Below are positions 15,278 to 21,831 of a stretch of DNA of 21,831 bases, one piece after another (within the stretch, counting starts at the first letter, position 1; each line of letters starts with the position of its first letter). Under the pieces are notes generated by a model that was not told the DNA's origin, ran no database searches, and was given only the letters and a program-made list of their open reading frames with translations. This stretch comes from JBEEJZ01 sp046046915. Its GTDB lineage: Bacteria; Pseudomonadota; Gammaproteobacteria; Burkholderiales; Burkholderiaceae_C. The position numbers and the translations under genes were made by a program. The stretch covers positions 1 to 21,831 of the forward strand of contig JBJOIT010000048.1 in NCBI GenBank assembly GCA_046046915.1, in the 5' to 3' direction.

Positions 15278-15302
15278 TATTACAGGCTTTTTAATCACTT
15301 TT

Positions 15303-16346
15303 TCAGGCCCGCTGCTCAAAGCCTTCCAGAACGTTCACGGAGTTGACGCCCACCTCATCGACGGCGTAACCGCCTTCAAAAACGAACACGGTGGGCAAGC
15401 CGGCAGCGGCCAGATCGTCGCCGATGCGCAGGTAGTCTTCACTGCGAAGCTTGAAGCCCGAGATCGGGTCGCCCTCAAAGGTATCCAGCCCCAAAGACAC
15501 CACCAGCGCCTGCGCACTGTAGCGCGCGATGCCTTGCAGAGCCTCGGCCAAGGCGCTGCGCCAAGTGGCAAAGTCGGTACCGCGAGGCAGCGGCAGGTTG
15601 TGATTAAAGCCTAGCCCGGCGCCAGCCCCGGGCTCGTCGGCATGCCCCAAAAAGAACGGGTATTCGGTACGCGGGTCCCCATGGATGCTGGTGAAAAGTA
15701 CATCGGGCCGCTCATAAAAGATGGCCTGCGTGCCGTTGCCGTGGTGGTAGTCGATATCCAGCACCGCCACTCGTTCCACGCCGCCATCGCGCAAATGCTG
15801 CGCTGCCAGTGCGGCGTTGTTCAAGAAGCAATAGCCACCAAAAAAGTCGGCCCCGGCATGGTGGCCTGGCGGCCGCGACAGGGCAAAGGCCGACCTGGTA
15901 CCGTTCAGCACCGCGTTGGCTGCCTCAAATGAACAGTCAGCGCCGGCCCGCGCCGCTAGCCAGGTGCCGCCTGTGAGCGGACTGCCCGCATCAAATGAAA
16001 ACAAGCCCAGTCGCGCAGCAAAGTTGGTGGGCAAAACGTCTGTGCGAAACGTGCGTCCGGGCCAGACCGAGGGCAGTGCATCGCGCTGAGCGTTGGCCGG
16101 GTCCAGCGCCACCCATTCGTCCCAGGCACCCTCCAAAAAGTCGAGGTAGCGCCGGCTATGGATGGTGGTCAAGGCCGGCGCCTCGATGTGATCGGGCGCA
16201 TGCACCTCCCCCAGCCCCCGACGCCGCAGCTCTGCCAACACAAAGTCTTGCCGCGCCGGCACCTCAAAGCATGGCACCAGCTGCCCGCGAAACATCTCAA
16301 ACTGGCCCTGGTGGAGGGCGTGGTACGGGTTGTAATACGTTTTCAT
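15303..16346 (-). CDS. Histone-deacetylase-family protein, acetylpolyamine amidohydrolase-like
   Basis: A 347-residue zinc-dependent deacetylase of the arginase/HDAC fold. The catalytic histidine pair is in RPPGHHAG (H162, H163). Metal ligands are D197/D199 and H201 in LDIDYHHGNGT, and D288 in LGLDTFEGDP; the transition-state tyrosine is in FEGGY (Y327). The N-terminal MKTYYNPYHALHQGQFEMFRG and the EGGYAVDEVGVNSVNVL ending resemble acetylpolyamine amidohydrolases rather than AcuC, so acetylated polyamines or other small amides are plausible substrates; protein deacetylation is not excluded. The ATG at 16346 has GGAAG seven bases upstream; a TTG seven codons earlier is less likely. It lies between two toxin-antitoxin pairs on the same strand, 36 nt upstream of the nearest gene on either side. 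Confidence 0.9.
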   Translation of the reverse strand: MKTYYNPYHALHQGQFEMFRGQLVPCFEVPARQDFVLAELRRRGLGEVHAPDHIEAPALTTIHSRRYLDFLEGAWDEWVALDPANAQRDALPSVWPGRTFRTDVLPTNFAARLGLFSFDAGSPLTGGTWLAARAGADCSFEAANAVLNGTRSAFALSRPPGHHAGADFFGGYCFLNNAALAAQHLRDGGVERVAVLDIDYHHGNGTQAIFYERPDVLFTSIHGDPRTEYPFFLGHADEPGAGAGLGFNHNLPLPRGTDFATWRSALAEALQGIARYSAQALVVSLGLDTFEGDPISGFKLRSEDYLRIGDDLAAAGLPTVFVFEGGYAVDEVGVNSVNVLEGFEQRA

Positions 16347-16385
16347 CTGTCTACTTCCATTGACCAACTGCGTAACACCACACCC

Positions 16386-16895
16386 CTAAGGCGCAACCAG
16401 CGTCAGCCGGGGAAAGTAGTTGCGATAACGGGTACTGTCCCGCGTGAGCAACTGCAAATTGCCCACCAGCGCATGTGCACCGATGTAAAAGTCCGGCATA
16501 GGTGAGGTTTTTGCACCCTGCACCTGTCGATAGGCCTTGAACGCCTGCCCTGACAAAAAAGCCGCGTCCCACGGCAGGACCTCCCGCACGAGCGGCAAGC
16601 CCTCTAACGCAAGCTCCAGATCTGCCACGCACTCAAACCTGGGACTGATCTCGGCCAGGATGATGGGGTTGATGACCAAAGGCCCCACCTGGGCACAAGC
16701 CTCCAGCTGGCTGATCGACCACTCCGCCCACTTGGGATCGTCAGCCAACACATCGATCAACACGCAGCTATCGACCAAAGTGGCCCTCGGAGCCATCTGC
16801 ACCCAGTAGCGCGCGTTGGGCTCACGCGCCTCAGGCTGGTTGGTGTCCACCGCCTGGAAAGGCGTGAGGGCGCTTGCACTGATGGGCGTGCTCAT
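16386..16895 (-). CDS. vapC: PIN-domain toxin VapC
   Basis: A PIN-fold ribonuclease toxin of 169 residues if started at 16895. The acidic catalytic residues are D42 (LVDSCVLIDVL), E82 (ILAEIS), D135 (MPDFYIGAHA) and D153 (LTRDSTRYRNYFP). The ATG at 16895 overlaps the vapB stop in ATGA, arguing for coupled translation from there. However, most VapC proteins begin only a few residues before the first aspartate, and ATG at 16796 (MAPRATLVDSC) would give a more usual 136 residues. The extra 33 residues carry no recognisable domain. Target RNA is not predictable; several VapC toxins cut initiator tRNA or the sarcin-ricin loop. Confidence 0.88.
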   Translation of the reverse strand: MSTPISASALTPFQAVDTNQPEAREPNARYWVQMAPRATLVDSCVLIDVLADDPKWAEWSISQLEACAQVGPLVINPIILAEISPRFECVADLELALEGLPLVREVLPWDAAFLSGQAFKAYRQVQGAKTSPMPDFYIGAHALVGNLQLLTRDSTRYRNYFPRLTLVAP

Positions 16896-17134
16896 CCCCG
16901 CAAAAAAGCGATGAAATCGTCCGTGCCCATGCCTTTGAACGCAGTCGCGTTGGCGCTACCACGCACACGCTCAAAAGCCTGACGCACGGTGACCTGGGGT
17001 GCTGGCGCAGCGAGATGAAGGACGACCTCACCGTTGTCCCTCACCTCAAACTCAACCTCACAGTTGGGGTGGAACCCCGCTCGCTCGCGCACCGCTTGCG
17101 GAATGGTGACCTGACCTTTGCTGGTGATTTTCAT
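16892..17134 (-). CDS. vapB: AbrB/SpoVT-type antitoxin VapB
   Basis: An 80-residue antitoxin. The N-terminal swapped-hairpin DNA-binding domain of the AbrB/MazE type is clear: MKITSKGQVTIPQAVRERAG, then EVEFEVRDNGEVVLHLA. The C-terminal tail (VRQAFERVRGSANATAFKGMGTDDFIAFLRG) should wrap VapC. The ATG at 17134 has a strong GGAGGG eight bases upstream; a longer in-frame start at 17170 would read through the operator and is rejected. VapB-VapC complexes normally repress their own promoter; the palindromic half-sites at 17136-17164 fit that. Confidence 0.92.
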   Translation of the reverse strand: MKITSKGQVTIPQAVRERAGFHPNCEVEFEVRDNGEVVLHLAAPAPQVTVRQAFERVRGSANATAFKGMGTDDFIAFLRG

Positions 17135-17135
17135 A

Positions 17136-17164
17136 ATTCTTACCCTCCAAAGTAAGAATCTTAC
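17136..17164 (-). promoter_or_regulatory. vapB: vapBC operator with embedded ribosome binding site
   Basis: Perfect 8-bp inverted repeat ATTCTTAC (17136-17143) and GTAAGAAT (17152-17159) separated by eight bases, plus a third half-site CTTAC (17160-17164) that makes a second dyad GTAAG-AAT-CTTAC. The 8-nt spacer contains the vapB Shine-Dalgarno (GGAGG on the minus strand). Half-site arrays of this kind are the usual targets of VapB dimers. Confidence 0.65.
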
Positions 17165-17224
17165 TGACAAACGCCACTGGCAGCATAACTGCCACTGCTT
17201 CAGCCTGGACCGCCCCGCGAAAAG

Positions 17225-20200
17225 CTAACGCGCCAGCACAGACTTGATCGCCACCCCCGTGTGCGTGCCCAGGGTGACCACGCCTTCGGGCGGAGCGGCA
17301 GCCACGATGCGCCCGCCGGCGCTGCCGCCATCCGGCCCCAGGTCGATGACCCAGTCAGCCTCGGCAATCACGTCCAAATCGTGCTCGATGACCACCACGC
17401 TGTGGCCCCCGTTCACCAGCCGGTGCAGCACGTGGATGAGCTTTTCGACGTCGGCCATGTGCAAGCCCACAGTGGGTTCGTCCAGCACATACAGGGTGTG
17501 CGGCGCTTTTTGGCCACGCCGGGTGATGTCATCGCGCACCTTGCTCAGCTCGGTCACCAGCTTGATGCGTTGCGCCTCACCGCCGCTCAGGGTAGGCGAC
17601 GGCTGGCCCAGCGTGAGGTAGCCCAGGCCCACGTCCTTGAGCAACTGTAGCGGGTGGCTGATGTTGGGCATGCTGGCAAAAAAATCAACCGCTTCGTCCA
17701 CTTCCATGTTCAGCACATCGCCGATGCTCTTGCCGCGCCAGGTGACCGCCAGCGTTTCGGGGTTGAAACGGGCGCCATGGCAGGTTTCGCACTTCACCTT
17801 CACATCTGGCAAAAAGCTCATGGCAATGGTGCGTATGCCCTGCCCTTCGCAACTTGGGCAACGCCCCGGACCGGTGTTGAAACTGAAGCGGTTGGCCGCG
17901 TAGCCCCGCGCCCGCGCCTCCAGGGTATCGGCAAAGAGCTTACGGATGGTGTCCCAAAAACCGATGTAGGTGGCGGGGCAGCTGCGCGGCGTCTTGCCGA
18001 TGGGGGTTTGATCCACTTCTAGCACCCGATCCACCGACTCGAAGCCCGACACCGATGCACAGCCGACCCAATGGATGCGCTCACCTGCATCCAGCGCATC
18101 CCGCCCGGCTTTGGTGCTGCGCTTGTTAACAGCGGTTTGCACATTGGCCAGCAAGACCTCGCGCGCCAGCGTCGATTTACCCGAACCCGAAACACCGGTG
18201 ATGGCCACCAGGCGCTGCAGGGGCACATCCACGGCGACATCCTGCAAGTTGTGGAGATTGGCGCCGGTGAGGCTGAGCCAGTTGAGTGCAGGCGCGCTTT
18301 GCGCACCTGAACAAATGGGGTCAGAGCCCGAGTTTCTCTGCGCGAAATCGGGATCTGACCCCAATTGCTCTTGGCCCCTTCCCTCTGCGCGGGGCGATGG
18401 GGTGGGAGACGATTTCTGTGTATCCCCGCAGTATGAGGAGCCCGCCCCATCGCCCCGGGCAGAGATGTCTACCCGCCGTCGGGGTTGGAGCGGATGTTTC
18501 ATCGCATGCAGCAGGTAGCGACCGGTCTGGGAATCTTCGGCCGCCTCCAAGTCGGCCACAGCGCCCTGGGCCACCAGGCGGCCGCCGCGCTTGCCCGCGC
18601 TGGGGCCGATGTCGATCAGGTGGTCGGCATGGCGTATGGTGTCTTCGTCGTGCTCCACCACCACGAGCGTGTTGCCCTTGTCGCTCAAGCTTTGCAGCGC
18701 GTTCAGCAGGATTTTGTTATCTCGCGCATGCAGGCCGATGGTGGGCTCGTCAAGCACATAGCAAACCCCTTGCAAGTTGCTGCCCAGCTGGGCCGCCAGG
18801 CGTATGCGCTGGGCCTCGCCACCGCTTAGCGTGGGCGCCCCTCGGTCCAGCGTGAGATAGCCCAGGCCCACTTCTTCCAAAAACAACAGCCTGCTCTTGA
18901 TCTCAGGAATCAGGTCGCGGGCAATGTCGTTTTCACGCAGGCTCAAACGATCCGGCGCAGCCAAGGTCTCGACCCAACGGCGTATGTCGGTAACCGACAG
19001 GCGGGCAATGTCGGTAATGCCCACGCCAGCAAACTTCACGGCACGGGCCACGGTGTTCAGCCGGGTGCCAGCGCAGCGCGGGCAGACCACATCCACCAGG
19101 TCTTCGACTTCGGGCTCGGCAAAGGTCTGCTCGCGGCCCTTGTTGTCGTCATCACGCACCGAATCATCAAACACCTTGCGCTGATCCTTGGTCAGCGCCA
19201 CACCGGTGCCCACACAGTCGGGGCACCAGCCATGCTTGCTGTTGTAGCTGAACAGGCGTGGGTCCAGCTCGGCGTAACTGGTGCTGCAGGTCGGGCAAGC
19301 GCGCTTGGTCGAGAACACGTCCAGCTTGCCGATGTGGGCAGTGGGCAAACCATCGTCCATGGCTTCCTGCAAAGCACCCAGGTCGCTGAGCACATGCACC
19401 ACGCCTTTGCCGTGCACCAGCGCCGCCGACAAGGCTTCGCGCAGGGCGGTCTCGGCGCCGGGGTGGATGTCCAGGCTCATCACCGGCAACTCGATGGTGT
19501 GCTCCTTGAAGCGGTCCAGCCGGGCAAAGGGGGTGACCGGTACAAAGTTGCCATCGATGCGCAAGTGGGTGTAACCACGCGGCCGAGCCCAGTCGGCCAG
19601 CTCCGTGTAAACGCCCTTGCGATTCATCACCAAAGGCGCCAGCAGCCCGATGTGCTGCCCCCGAAAGGTTTTCATCAGCTGCGCGGCGATGCTTTCTGGC
19701 GTTTGCGGTGCCACGGCGGTGCCGTCATGCACGCAGTGCTGGGTGCCCAGCTTGACATACAGCAGACGCAAAAAGTGCCAGACCTCGGTGGTGGTACCCA
19801 CGGTGGACTTGCGCCCGCCACGGCTGAGCCGCTGCTCGATGGCCACCGTAGGCGGTATGCCGTATACCGCATCCACCTCGGGCCGGCCCGCGGGCTGCAC
19901 GATAGAGCGGGCATAGGCGTTCAGGCTCTCCAGGTAGCGGCGCTGCCCTTCGTTGAACAAGATATCGAACGCCAGGGTGGACTTGCCGGAGCCGCTGACC
20001 CCGGTGATGCTGACGTTCAAAGACTTGAGGTTGTTCTCGCGCGCATTGATGATCTGGATGGCGGTGTCGACTGCCGGCGTCCAGGCCGGTCTGGCTTCCT
20101 GCGCTGTGGCCACGCCTGCTCCCAGGGCGCCGTCGTACTCGCGCAGCGCCTGACCGGTGTATGAGCTGGGGTGGCGGCGCACCTCGTCGGGCGTGCCCAC

Positions 20201-21831
20201 CACCACGATCTCGCCGCCGCCCTCGCCACCTTCGGGGCCCAGGTCAATCAACCAGTCACTGGCACGAATCACGTCCAGGTTGTGCTCAATTACCAGCAGG
20301 CTGTGCCCGGCGTCCAGCAGCTTGCGTAAGGCGCGCATCAATTTGGCAATGTCGTCAAAGTGCAGGCCCGTGGTGGGCTCATCAAACATGAAGAGCACGC
20401 CGCGCCGGGCTACCGCCTGGCGGCTGGCCGTAGCGCTTTTGGCGGCGTCGGCCAAAAAACCAGCCAGCTTCAACCGCTGGGCCTCACCGCCACTCAGGGT
20501 GGGCACAGGCTGCCCCAAGCGCACATACTCCAAGCCCACATCCACAATGGGTTGCAAGGCGCGTATCACGTCACGATCGGCCGCAAAAATGGCGGCCGCC
20601 TCGCTCACGGTGAGATTGAGCACGTCTGCAACGTTCAGGCTCAGCACCCGCGCGTTCAGGCTGGCGGGGTGGGCATCGGGAAGTTGGGCACCCGCCAAAG
20701 CCGCCCCCAAGAGCTTGCGCTCAATGGTGACCTCCAAGATTTCGGGCCGGTAGCGCTTGCCATCGCAGTCCGGGCAACGCAAATACACATCGCTCAAAAA
20801 CTGCATCTCGACGTGCTCAAAGCCCGAGCCACCGCAAGTGGGGCAGCGCCCGTCCCCGCTGTTAAAGCTGAACTTGCTGCCGGTGTAGCCGCGCTCACGG
20901 GCCAGCGGGGCGTTGGCAAAAATCTCCCGGATGGCATCCCAGGCGCCCACATAGCTCACCGGGTTGGAGCGTGCCGTCTTGCCGATGGGGGACTGGTCTA
21001 CAAACACCACGTCGCTGAGTTGCTCGGCGCCCAGCAGACGGTCAAAGGCACCTGGCGCCTCGGTCGCCTTGCCAAAGTGGCGCAGCAACGCCGGGGCCAG
21101 CACGTCTTGAACCAAGGTCGACTTGCCCGACCCGCTGACCCCAGTCACGGTGACCAGGCGCTGCAGAGGTATGTCAACCGACACGTTCTTGAGGTTGTGG
21201 TCGCGCGCGCCTTCCAGAATCAGGCGCGGGGTGTTCTCGGCCACGAGGCGGCGCAATCCCATGCCCACCTGCTTGCGCGCGCCCAGGTAGGCGCCGGTCA
21301 GGGTGTCGGCACTGCGCAGGTCGTGCGTGCTGCCGTCAAACACGATGTTGCCACCGCGCTCACCCGGGCCGGGCCCCATGTCGATCATGCGATCGGCCGC
21401 CAGCATCACCGCGGGGTCATGCTCCACCACCACCAGGGTGTTGCCCGCATCGCGCAAGCGCCGCATGGCTTCGATGATGCGATGCATGTCGCGCGGATGC
21501 AGGCCGATGCTGGGCTCGTCCAGCACAAACAGCGTGTTGACGAGCGAGGTGCCCAGAGCAGTGGTGAGGTTAATGCGCTGCACCTCGCCACCACTCAAGG
21601 TACGGCTTTGCCGATCCAGGGTGAGGTAGCCTATGCCCACGTCGCACAGGTACTTGAGCCGGGTGCTGATTTCTTCTAGCAGCAGTTTCAGTGCTTTTTG
21701 TTCTGCCCCCATGGCTTCGGCTGGGGACGGGCTGGGTGACGATTTCTGTGTACCCCCGCAGTATGAGGAGCCCGGCCCGTCCCCCGCAGCTTCGTGCCGG
21801 GGGGGGCCCGGGGGAGTCGGCAGCGGGCCCC
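17225..21831 (-). CDS. uvrA: Double-length UvrA-family protein (5' end beyond window)
   Basis: At least 1535 codons of open frame with no N-terminus in view; UvrA is normally about 940-1000 residues. Two UvrA units follow each other. Unit 1 (partial) shows LSGGEVQRINL (about 21600), LDEPSIGLH, then Walker A TGVSGSGKSTL (about 21145), zinc-finger cysteines CPTCGGSG/CPDCDGKRY, LSGGEAQRLKL and DEPTTGLH. Unit 2 has Walker A ITGVSGSGKSTLAFDI (about 20005), the UvrB-contact region SLNAYARSIV, CPTC/CPDC/CPRC fingers, LSGGEAQRIRL, a second Walker A (about 18200), CPSC/CETC and LSGGEAQRIKL. That is four ABC signatures and three visible Walker A motifs; the fourth is expected outside. UvrA with UvrB finds bulky DNA lesions. 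The Met at 21712 lies inside unit 1 and is not the start. Repeat-derived segments sit in frame in two linkers. Double UvrAs are known to me from other Burkholderiales, where a normal uvrA also exists. Confidence 0.9.
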   Translation of the reverse strand, partial: GPLPTPPGPPRHEAAGDGPGSSYCGGTQKSSPSPSPAEAMGAEQKALKLLLEEISTRLKYLCDVGIGYLTLDRQSRTLSGGEVQRINLTTALGTSLVNTLFVLDEPSIGLHPRDMHRIIEAMRRLRDAGNTLVVVEHDPAVMLAADRMIDMGPGPGERGGNIVFDGSTHDLRSADTLTGAYLGARKQVGMGLRRLVAENTPRLILEGARDHNLKNVSVDIPLQRLVTVTGVSGSGKSTLVQDVLAPALLRHFGKATEAPGAFDRLLGAEQLSDVVFVDQSPIGKTARSNPVSYVGAWDAIREIFANAPLARERGYTGSKFSFNSGDGRCPTCGGSGFEHVEMQFLSDVYLRCPDCDGKRYRPEILEVTIERKLLGAALAGAQLPDAHPASLNARVLSLNVADVLNLTVSEAAAIFAADRDVIRALQPIVDVGLEYVRLGQPVPTLSGGEAQRLKLAGFLADAAKSATASRQAVARRGVLFMFDEPTTGLHFDDIAKLMRALRKLLDAGHSLLVIEHNLDVIRASDWLIDLGPEGGEGGGEIVVVGTPDEVRRHPSSYTGQALREYDGALGAGVATAQEARPAWTPAVDTAIQIINARENNLKSLNVSITGVSGSGKSTLAFDILFNEGQRRYLESLNAYARSIVQPAGRPEVDAVYGIPPTVAIEQRLSRGGRKSTVGTTTEVWHFLRLLYVKLGTQHCVHDGTAVAPQTPESIAAQLMKTFRGQHIGLLAPLVMNRKGVYTELADWARPRGYTHLRIDGNFVPVTPFARLDRFKEHTIELPVMSLDIHPGAETALREALSAALVHGKGVVHVLSDLGALQEAMDDGLPTAHIGKLDVFSTKRACPTCSTSYAELDPRLFSYNSKHGWCPDCVGTGVALTKDQRKVFDDSVRDDDNKGREQTFAEPEVEDLVDVVCPRCAGTRLNTVARAVKFAGVGITDIARLSVTDIRRWVETLAAPDRLSLRENDIARDLIPEIKSRLLFLEEVGLGYLTLDRGAPTLSGGEAQRIRLAAQLGSNLQGVCYVLDEPTIGLHARDNKILLNALQSLSDKGNTLVVVEHDEDTIRHADHLIDIGPSAGKRGGRLVAQGAVADLEAAEDSQTGRYLLHAMKHPLQPRRRVDISARGDGAGSSYCGDTQKSSPTPSPRAEGRGQEQLGSDPDFAQRNSGSDPICSGAQSAPALNWLSLTGANLHNLQDVAVDVPLQRLVAITGVSGSGKSTLAREVLLANVQTAVNKRSTKAGRDALDAGERIHWVGCASVSGFESVDRVLEVDQTPIGKTPRSCPATYIGFWDTIRKLFADTLEARARGYAANRFSFNTGPGRCPSCEGQGIRTIAMSFLPDVKVKCETCHGARFNPETLAVTWRGKSIGDVLNMEVDEAVDFFASMPNISHPLQLLKDVGLGYLTLGQPSPTLSGGEAQRIKLVTELSKVRDDITRRGQKAPHTLYVLDEPTVGLHMADVEKLIHVLHRLVNGGHSVVVIEHDLDVIAEADWVIDLGPDGGSAGGRIVAAAPPEGVVTLGTHTGVAIKSVLAR
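18313..18366. repeat. GGGGTCAGA-type inverted repeat (REP/RAYT-like) inside uvrA
   Basis: Arms AAATGGGGTCAGAGCCCGA and its near complement, ending TCTGACCCCAATT, match at 17 of 19 positions around a short loop (about 18336-18344). The sequence type GGGGTCAGA...TCTGACCCC is widespread in proteobacterial genomes, often beside REP-associated tyrosine transposases (from memory). In the uvrA frame it encodes an internally repeated peptide: GSDPDFAQ and GSDPICSG. It lies in the linker between the two ATPase domains of unit 2. Confidence 0.75.
18383..18464. repeat. Palindromic element, copy 1, in frame inside uvrA
   Basis: Arms of 24 nt at 18383-18406 and 18441-18464 pair at 22 of 24 positions; one of the two exceptions is a G-T wobble. 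They enclose a 34-nt loop (18407-18440) containing GACGATTTCTGTGTA and GCAGTATGAGGAG. The same loop, with 32 of 34 bases identical, recurs at 21737-21770 between different arms. On the minus strand it encodes GAGSSYCGDTQKSSPTPS in the uvrA linker, next to the GGGGTCAGA repeat. Confidence 0.85.
21720..21790. repeat. Palindromic element, copy 2, in frame inside uvrA
   Basis: Arms GCTG-GGGACGGGCTGGG (21720-21736) and CCCGGCCCGTCCC-CCG-CAGC (21771-21790) pair almost fully, with one wobble and a 3-nt insertion. The loop 21737-21770 matches copy 1 at 32 of 34 positions. It encodes GPGSSYCGGTQKSSPSPS, the same reading frame and orientation as copy 1. It lies just before the helix leading into LKYLCDVGIGYLTL of unit 1. 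Confidence 0.82.
21803..21831. repeat. GC-rich inverted repeat at window end
   Basis: GGGGCCCG (21803-21810) and CGGGCCCC (21824-21831) form a perfect 8-bp dyad with a 13-nt spacer. It sits 12 nt beyond palindromic copy 2 and encodes a proline/glycine-rich linker (GPLPTPPGP). It may be part of a further repeat cut by the window edge. Confidence 0.45.

Noticed and set aside
17178..17194. Small hairpin TGGCAG-CATAA-CTGCCA after uvrA as terminator
   Set aside because: Only 6 bp, no U-run on either strand; too weak to call.
18313..18464. CRISPR array or tandem repeat
   Set aside because: The repeats are inverted and of two different types, not regularly spaced direct repeats; no CRISPR-like array or cas gene is present in the window.
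20360..21679. Long plus-strand open frame of about 439 codons opposite uvrA
   Set aside because: Shadow of the GC-rich uvrA coding strand; the minus frame carries unmistakable ABC ATPase motifs and the plus frame has no recognisable domain.
21710..21712. ATG as possible uvrA start
   Set aside because: The frame is open to the window edge with no stop, and this Met lies inside unit 1 just before the ABC signature, after the first Walker A should have occurred.

Overview
The window is GC-rich bacterial chromosome with tightly packed genes. Gene content and order point to a betaproteobacterium of the order Burkholderiales, most likely Comamonadaceae (Rhodoferax/Polaromonas/Acidovorax-like). The pointers are an rplM-rpsI / coiled-coil membrane protein / bactofilin / erpA block, an ahcY-tlyA-metF operon behind an SAH riboswitch, and a double-length UvrA. 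The assignment is from protein and motif recognition only; no search was run.

Layout. (1) 1-2777, minus strand: the rplM-rpsI ribosomal operon with a perfect TATAAT box, a long leader and a UUCG-loop terminator, followed by a coiled-coil membrane protein, a bactofilin and erpA (cut by the window edge). (2) 2812-3705, plus: rlmJ, divergent from rplM. (3) 3830-8417, plus: a complete dTDP-L-rhamnose pathway (rfbB, rfbD, rfbA, rfbC) coupled by 1-8 nt overlaps to a second sugar-phosphate nucleotidyltransferase, followed by an EamA-type transporter (8452-9360). (4) 9348-12621, minus: ahcY-tlyA-metF, preceded by a TATAAT box and an S-adenosylhomocysteine riboswitch. This operon recycles the SAH left by methyl transfer and regenerates methyl-THF for methionine. 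(5) 12985-14616, plus: prfC (release factor 3), probably starting at TTG. (6) 14613-17164, minus: an accessory stretch with a HigBA-like and a VapBC toxin-antitoxin pair on either side of a histone-deacetylase-like (acetylpolyamine amidohydrolase-type) enzyme. (7) 17225 to the window end, minus: a UvrA-family protein with two UvrA units in one reading frame; its N-terminus lies outside the window.

The most unusual signal is inside this uvrA frame. Two copies of a palindromic element sit in frame in domain linkers. Their 34-nt loops are nearly identical, while their arms differ in sequence between copies yet remain self-complementary. Next to one copy lies a second inverted repeat of the GGGGTCAGA...TCTGACCCC type. 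The unit resembles in logic the protein-coding palindromic elements of Rickettsia, but I do not recognise it as a named family. Also worth attention are the mutually exclusive hairpins downstream of the SAH riboswitch and the vapB operator, whose spacer contains the vapB ribosome binding site.
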